Source: Paracoccus spongiarum (GTDB lineage Bacteria > Pseudomonadota > Alphaproteobacteria > Rhodobacterales > Rhodobacteraceae). Taken from it: 64,000 nt of DNA. The stretch's first letter is position 1. Every line of letters begins with the position of its first letter. Where the stretch lies: the NCBI RefSeq assembly GCF_030732095.1, contig NZ_JAVAMQ010000002.1:291432-355431 (forward strand), read 5' to 3'. Below the pieces are notes generated by a model. It was not told where the DNA came from. It saw only the letters and a program-made list of their open reading frames with translations, and made no database searches. Positions 59,510-64,000 of the stretch are shown piece by piece. Position numbers and translations under genes: made by a program.

Positions 59510-59974
59510 TCAGAACTGCCGCCCGATCAGCCGGTCCAGCGACCAGCGGCCGCCGCCATGCACCGCGAAATACAGCGTGATGCCCAGCCAGATCAGCGAC
59601 AGTTCCGCGCCCGCATAGCCCTCGGCCTTCAGGATCCAGTGGAAATAGGTCGTCACCATCAGCACGATCGAGGTGGCCAGTGCGGCGGGCCGGGTCAGCA
59701 GGCCCAGCACCAGCAGCAGGCCGCCGATGAACTCGGTCCCGGCCAGCGCGGGCGACCACAGCCAGCCGGGCTGGAAGCCGATGCCCTCGACCATGCCCAC
59801 GGCGCCCATCGGGTTCATGATCTTGGGCAGGCCGTGGGCCATGAAGGCGATGCCCGCGATGACCCGCATGTAGGTCAACGCAACCGGCGACAGGGCGGCG
59901 TAGAGGGGTTGCAGTTTCGGCAGGATATAGCCGGCGGGGGCCGCGTCGGCGGCCAGGCTGTGTCGTGTCGTCAT
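59510..59974 (-). CDS. DoxX-family membrane protein
   Basis: 154 residues with four hydrophobic segments. MRVIAGIAFMAHGLPKIMNPM, ALAGTEFIGGLLLVLGLLTRPAA and TYFHWILKAEGYAGAELSLIW match DoxX/TQO small membrane subunits. Many such proteins are quinone-interacting or of unknown function. It follows a small secreted protein gene on the same strand. Confidence 0.85.
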   Translation of the reverse strand: MTTRHSLAADAAPAGYILPKLQPLYAALSPVALTYMRVIAGIAFMAHGLPKIMNPMGAVGMVEGIGFQPGWLWSPALAGTEFIGGLLLVLGLLTRPAALATSIVLMVTTYFHWILKAEGYAGAELSLIWLGITLYFAVHGGGRWSLDRLIGRQF

Positions 59975-60011
59975 GTGATTCTCCGGTCATTGCAGCCGCA
60001 GGGCGGCGCAC

Positions 60012-60362
60012 TCAGCTTTGTCCGGCCCATGCGGACCGGGGCGTTTCGGCAAGGACCGGCGGACGCGGCGGTCGCCAGGGCGCGGCGGCGGGGCGCGACC
60101 CCGACCATCGGGCGGCCGCCCCCGTGACCGGCGCGCCGCGCGAATCGCGGGCCCCGCCGTCGCAGGCCGGAGGAAACAGGTCGATGCAATGCCCGGACTT
60201 GCCCTTCGCCTCGGCGGTCGCGGCGGTCGGGGCAGCCGCGTGGCAGACCATCTCGGCGCGCAGCTGCGACGCGCAGCTGGGCCGCGAGGGCCCGGCGCTG
60301 GCCTGGGCCATCGTCATCGCGACCAGCGACAGCATCGTCAGGAATGTGGCAATGATCTTCAT
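60012..60362 (-). CDS. Small secreted protein of unknown function
   Basis: 116 residues. A signal peptide (MKIIATFLTMLSLVAMTMAQASA) is followed by three or four Cys (SCASQL, MVCHAA, GHCIDL, PACDGG) and a Pro/Arg/Ala-rich C-terminus. I do not recognise the family. It lies 37 bases upstream of the DoxX gene and may be co-transcribed with it. The low-complexity tail makes the annotation moderate. Confidence 0.5.
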   Translation of the reverse strand: MKIIATFLTMLSLVAMTMAQASAGPSRPSCASQLRAEMVCHAAAPTAATAEAKGKSGHCIDLFPPACDGGARDSRGAPVTGAAARWSGSRPAAAPWRPPRPPVLAETPRSAWAGQS

Positions 60363-60570
60363 CGCGGGCGGTCTGGTCCGGCGTCGGGGGCGAAAGCGCG
60401 GCCCTTATGGCGTGAAACCCGCGCACCGGGCAAGGCCCGCATGCCCGGCGGGCCGCCTGCGCGCGGAGGCGTGATCGCCGCGCCGCCGGCCTGCCCGCTG
60501 CCGCCAAGCCGACCGCCGGCGGCCGATCGCGTGCTTGACGCGGCGGCGCGGCGCGTGACAAAGCGCCAGC

Positions 60571-61308
60571 ATGATCCTGCGCGCGCTGCTTCGCCCTCCC
60601 CCGCCCGACGCTCCGGACCCGGCCCGCCCGCGTGGCGCCGCGACCCGCTGGCGACCGGTGCGGCGGCTGGTGATCTGGCTGCGCTGGTTCGCACTGCGGG
60701 TCCTGGCGCTGATGGCCGTGCTGGTCGCACTTTATGCGGTGATGAACCCGCCGACCACATGGACGATCCTGGCCGAGGCGCGCCGCCAGCCGCTGGCGCC
60801 GCGCGAATGGGTACCCTACGGACGCATCGCGCCGGTCATGCTGCGCGCGGCCGTCGCGGCCGAGGACGCGAATTTCTGCCGCCACTGGGGCTTCGACATG
60901 GCCGAGATCCGCAAGGTGGTGGCCTCGGGGTCCAGCCGGGGCGCCTCGACCATCACCCAGCAGACGGCCAAGAACGTGTTCCTGTGGCAGGGCCGCAGCT
61001 GGAGCCGCAAGGCGCTGGAGACCGTCTACACGCCGCTGATCGAGGCGCTCTGGTCCAAGCGGCGCATCCTCGAGGTCTATCTGAACGTGGCCGAGTTCGG
61101 GCCGGGGGTGTTCGGGATCGGAGCGGCGGCAAGGCACCATTTCGGCGTGACGCCGGACCGTCTGACCGCGGTGCAGGCGGCGCGGCTGGCGGCGGTGCTG
61201 CCGGCGCCGAAATCGCGCGGCGTGGGCCGGTCCTCGGCCCGGTCGCGGGCCATCGCCGACGGCGCGGCCACGATCGCGCGGGACGGGCGGGCCGACTGCC
61301 TTGGGTGA
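60571..61308 (+). CDS. mtgA: Monofunctional biosynthetic peptidoglycan transglycosylase
   Basis: 245 residues. A single membrane anchor (about 33-57) precedes a GT51 domain with AAEDANFCRHWGFD (catalytic Glu), GASTITQQTAKNVFLW and LEVYLNVAEFGPGVFGI. It polymerises lipid II glycan strands in the periplasm without transpeptidase activity. Confidence 0.94.
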   Translation: MILRALLRPPPPDAPDPARPRGAATRWRPVRRLVIWLRWFALRVLALMAVLVALYAVMNPPTTWTILAEARRQPLAPREWVPYGRIAPVMLRAAVAAEDANFCRHWGFDMAEIRKVVASGSSRGASTITQQTAKNVFLWQGRSWSRKALETVYTPLIEALWSKRRILEVYLNVAEFGPGVFGIGAAARHHFGVTPDRLTAVQAARLAAVLPAPKSRGVGRSSARSRAIADGAATIARDGRADCLG

Positions 61309-61384
61309 CGCGCGTTCCGGTTGAAAGCGCCCGGTTGCCGCCGTATCAAGGCGCCGATGCGCACAGAAGGGGTCCGAGCCGGCA

Positions 61385-62071
61385 ATGAACACAACCACCC
61401 AGACCACGCGGCTTTACCACAGCATGCTGTCGCCCTTCTGTCGCAAGGTGCGGCTGGTGCTGGCCGAGAAGAGGATCGAGGTCGAACTGGTCGAGGAGCG
61501 CTATTGGGAAGGCCCGCCCGACCTGAAGCGCCGCAACCCGGCCGGCAAGCTGCCGGTGCTGCGCCATCGCGGCAACATGCTGGCCGAAAGCCAGGCGATC
61601 GTGGAATATCTGGACGAGGTTGTGCCGACCCCGCCCCTGATGCCGCAGGCGCCGCTGGAGCGCCACGAGGTGCGCAGGCTCTGCGCCTGGTTCGACGACA
61701 AGTTCAACAGCGAGGTCACCCAGCCGATCATGGGCGAGCGTGTCTGGAAGAAGATCACCCGCGCCGGCCATCCCGACAGCCGCCTGGTCAAGGACGGTCT
61801 GCGCGCGATCAAGGAGCACATGGACTACCTGACCCAGCTGCTGGACAGCCGCCGCTGGCTGGCGGGCGCGTCGCTGTCGCTGGCGGATTTCACCGCGGCG
61901 GCGCATTTCTCGTGCCTCGACTACATCTCGGATGTCGACTGGGACCGGTCGGAGCCGCTGCGGGACTGGTATGCGACGATCAAGTCGCGCCCGGCCTTCC
62001 GCAGCGTGCTGGCCGACCAGGTGCCGGGCATCCATCCGGCGCCGCATTATGCCGAGCTTGACTTCGGCTGA
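61385..62071 (+). CDS. Glutathione S-transferase family protein
   Basis: 228 residues. Thioredoxin-fold N-domain with [29 protein letters not shown] and the cis-Pro [21 protein letters not shown]; alpha-helical C-domain after 80, with [10 protein letters not shown]. The S-P-F-C start suggests Ser or Cys as the thiol-activating residue. Substrate unknown. Its stop is followed by copy C of the intergenic hairpin element. Confidence 0.9.
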   Translation: MNTTTQTTRLYHSMLSPFCRKVRLVLAEKRIEVELVEERYWEGPPDLKRRNPAGKLPVLRHRGNMLAESQAIVEYLDEVVPTPPLMPQAPLERHEVRRLCAWFDDKFNSEVTQPIMGERVWKKITRAGHPDSRLVKDGLRAIKEHMDYLTQLLDSRRWLAGASLSLADFTAAAHFSCLDYISDVDWDRSEPLRDWYATIKSRPAFRSVLADQVPGIHPAPHYAELDFG

Positions 62072-62074
62072 GGG

Positions 62075-62138
62075 TGGGGGGCGCCGCCCCCCATCGCCTG
62101 ACGGCGATCCCCCCGGGGATATTTCCGCACAGAAGATG
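62075..62138 (-). repeat. Recurrent intergenic hairpin element, copy C (inverted)
   Basis: On the minus strand: CATCTTCTGTGC, GAAATATCC, CCGGGGGG. Plus-strand stems are GGGGGGC / GCCCCCC (62076-62082 with 62086-62092) and ATCGCC / GGCGAT (62093-62098 with 62103-62108). It starts four bases after the gst stop and its CATCTTCTGTGC end, read on the plus strand, supplies the ATG of queG. Confidence 0.75.
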
Positions 62139-63161
62139 AAGGCCGCGCTGGCCGCCGAGGCAAAGGCGCTGGGTTTTGCGGCGATGCGGGTGACGCGGCC
62201 GGACGCGGTGCCGGAAGCCGCCAGGCGGCTTGCGGCGTTCCTGCATGCCGGGCGACACGGGCAGATGGGCTGGATGGCCGAGCGAGCCGGGTGGCGGGGC
62301 GATCCGGCGGCGCTGTGGCCCGAGGCGCGCTCGATCCTCATGCTGGCCGACCTCTACACGCCCGATCATGATCCGCTGGAGGTCCTGACCCGGCCCGGCC
62401 ATGCGGCGATCAGCGTCTATGCGCACGGCCGCGACTATCACGATCTGGTCAAGAAGCGGCTGAAGCAGCTGGGCCGGCGGCTTCTGGCGCAGGTGCCCGA
62501 GGCGCAGATCAAGGTCTTTGTCGACACCGCACCGGTGATGGAGAAGCCGCTGGCCGAGGCCGCCGGCTTGGGCTGGCAGGGCAAGCACACCAACCTGCTG
62601 TCGCGCGATCTGGGCAGCTGGTTCTTTCTGGGCGCGATCTTCACGACGCTGGAACTGCCAGTGGACCGGCCCGAGGTCGAGCATTGCGGATCGTGCCGGG
62701 CCTGTCTCGACATCTGCCCGACCGATGCCTTCCCCGCGCCCTTCCAGCTGGATGCGCGGCGCTGCATTTCCTACCTGACGATCGAGCACCGGGGTCCGGT
62801 CGATCCCGCCCTGCGGCCGCTGATGGGCAACCGGATCTATGGCTGCGATGACTGCCTGGCGGTTTGCCCGTGGAACAAGTTCGCGGTCGCCAGCCGCGAG
62901 ATGCGCTATCGCGGGTTGGTCGGTGCGCCGGGCCTGGGCGATCTGGCCGGGCTGGACGATGCCGGCTTCCGGGCGCGCTTCGCCGGAAGCCCGATCAAGC
63001 GGATCGGTCGCGACCGGTTCCAGCGCAACGTGCTTTACGCAATCGGCAATTCCGGCGATCCGCGCCTGCGCGCGGCGGCGCAGGCGCTGGCCGACGACCC
63101 TGACGAGGCGGTGGCCGATGCCGCGCGCTGGGCCGTGGCGCGGCTGGATGCGGCGGTCTAG
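62136..63161 (+). CDS. queG: Epoxyqueuosine reductase
   Basis: 341 residues. An N-terminal cobalamin-binding region ([42 protein letters not shown]), two [4Fe-4S] motifs ([12 protein letters not shown] and [13 protein letters not shown]) and a HEAT-like C-terminus. It performs the last step of queuosine formation in tRNA. ATG 62136 lies within the repeat element, whose AGAAG serves as the only nearby ribosome-binding sequence. The stop overlaps the stop of the convergent RTX gene (CTAG). Confidence 0.93.
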   Translation: MKAALAAEAKALGFAAMRVTRPDAVPEAARRLAAFLHAGRHGQMGWMAERAGWRGDPAALWPEARSILMLADLYTPDHDPLEVLTRPGHAAISVYAHGRDYHDLVKKRLKQLGRRLLAQVPEAQIKVFVDTAPVMEKPLAEAAGLGWQGKHTNLLSRDLGSWFFLGAIFTTLELPVDRPEVEHCGSCRACLDICPTDAFPAPFQLDARRCISYLTIEHRGPVDPALRPLMGNRIYGCDDCLAVCPWNKFAVASREMRYRGLVGAPGLGDLAGLDDAGFRARFAGSPIKRIGRDRFQRNVLYAIGNSGDPRLRAAAQALADDPDEAVADAARWAVARLDAAV

Positions 63162-64000
63162 AGCAGGAAGTCGTCGCCGTCGAGGCGCAGCTGACCGGCG
63201 AGCCGGATGGTCATGTCGGCGCGGCCGTCACCATCCAGGTCCACCTGCACATGCGTTTCGGACCCGGCGCGCGTCCAGCGCAACTGGTGATCGTCACCGA
63301 AACGGCGCGTGCCGATCAGGTCGAGGTCCAGCGCGCGGAGGTCGATCCTGTCCTGGCCGGGCCGGAAATCGGTGATCAGGTCGGCCTTGCGGCCATTGCC
63401 GCTGTCGGCGCGCGAGACATAAAGGAAGGTGTCGGCGCCTGCACCGCCGCTCAGCCGGTCGGCGCCGCGTCCGCCAAGCAGCAGGTCGCGCCCGCCGCCG
63501 CCCTGCATGTTGTCGTTGCCGTTCTGGCCGGACAGCCGGTCCTTGCCCCCGCCGCCGATCATCAGGTCACCCAGATTGCCGCCGTAAAGCTGGTCACGCC
63601 CGCCGTCGCCGCGCAGCGTGTCGCGCCCGCCGCCGCCGTCCAGCAGGTCTGCCCCGCCGCCGCCATACAGCGTGTCATTGCCGGCCTCGCCCTGCAGCCT
63701 GTCGCGCCCGCCGCCTCCGATCAGCAGATCCTTGCCACGCGCGCCGAACAGCTGGTCATTGCCACCGCCGCCGGCCAGCACGTCGTTCTGATCCCCGCCA
63801 TACAGCAGGTCGCGGCCCGATCCGGCGCGCAGCGTGTCGTTGCCGAAGCCCCCCTCCAGCCGGTTGTGGCCGGCCAGATCGGTCAGCTGGTCGCTGCCCG
63901 CCCCGCCGATCAGCCTGTCGTCGCCGCCATCGCCAGACAGCAGGTCATTGCCGTCGCCGCCATCGAGAAGATCGGCCCCGTCGCCGCCATGAAGCCAGTC
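63158..64000 (-). CDS. RTX calcium-binding protein, 5' truncated by window end
   Basis: 280 residues are visible, the C-terminal part, and the frame is open to the window edge. GGxGxDxL nonapeptide repeats run almost throughout ([29 protein letters not shown]), followed by a serralysin-type C-terminal domain ([38 protein letters not shown]...). This points to type I secretion of an extracellular protein; any catalytic domain lies outside. It is convergent with queG, and both stop codons share the palindrome CTAG. Confidence 0.9.
   Translation of the reverse strand, partial: DWLHGGDGADLLDGGDGNDLLSGDGGDDRLIGGAGSDQLTDLAGHNRLEGGFGNDTLRAGSGRDLLYGGDQNDVLAGGGGNDQLFGARGKDLLIGGGGRDRLQGEAGNDTLYGGGGADLLDGGGGRDTLRGDGGRDQLYGGNLGDLMIGGGGKDRLSGQNGNDNMQGGGGRDLLLGGRGADRLSGGAGADTFLYVSRADSGNGRKADLITDFRPGQDRIDLRALDLDLIGTRRFGDDHQLRWTRAGSETHVQVDLDGDGRADMTIRLAGQLRLDGDDFLL

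Overview
The window is about 67% G+C with dense operons, ATGA start/stop overlaps and a recurrent 'GAAATATCC-CGGGGG' intergenic hairpin. Gene content (AioXSR-AioBA, GltBD, GlcDEF, ZapA, NDUFA9-like protein, RTX proteins) points to an alphaproteobacterium of the Rhodobacterales, most like Paracoccus. This is inferred from gene style, not from a database search. No rRNA, CRISPR array, replication origin or intact transposon was seen; one tRNA is present.

Layout. 1-2440: 3' part of a dGTPase-like gene, then an OsmC peroxiredoxin overlapping a transglutaminase-like protein. 2743-7134: a 1300-residue RTX repeat protein and a small secreted protein. 7371-14153: a compact, apparently catabolic locus with a nucleobase-type (NCS2) permease divergent from a LysR regulator, two paralogous amidohydrolases (the first without its HxH metal motif), a UbiD-type prFMN decarboxylase and a UbiX-type flavin prenyltransferase. 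This is the best candidate here for an undescribed pathway. 14300-15860: a scar holding a decayed lysR, an IS3 orfA fragment and a dead IS256 transposase.

16266-24209: an arsenite-oxidation island, aioX-aioS-aioR-aioB-aioA-moeA. AioX would bind arsenite in the periplasm, AioS/AioR would relay the signal, AioBA would oxidise As(III), and MoeA would serve the molybdenum cofactor. AioR has lost the GAFTGA loop and the Walker B acid of sigma-54 activators, and the window has no cytochrome c gene for the oxidase.

24332-39738: mostly housekeeping and metabolism: trmB, hsp20, glcDEF (glycolate oxidase), a DUF599 protein, an MFS exporter, an esterase, a coiled-coil gene overlapping zapA, a BCCT transporter, trkA-trkH-like potassium uptake, hisB-hisH. 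39871-48625: an HpaI-type aldolase, a secreted CE2/SGNH-like esterase, a GT61 glycosyltransferase, then a tightly overlapping set (hexapeptide acetyltransferase, AMP ligase, acyl carrier protein, PLP decarboxylase) that looks like a carrier-protein amino-acid-modifying module, and adenine deaminase. 48692-64000: tRNA-Leu(CAG), a GMC oxidoreductase, an NDUFA9-like protein, uppP, gltD - secreted protein - gltB, DoxX, a small secreted protein, mtgA, a glutathione S-transferase, queG, and the C-terminal part of a second RTX protein that runs off the window.
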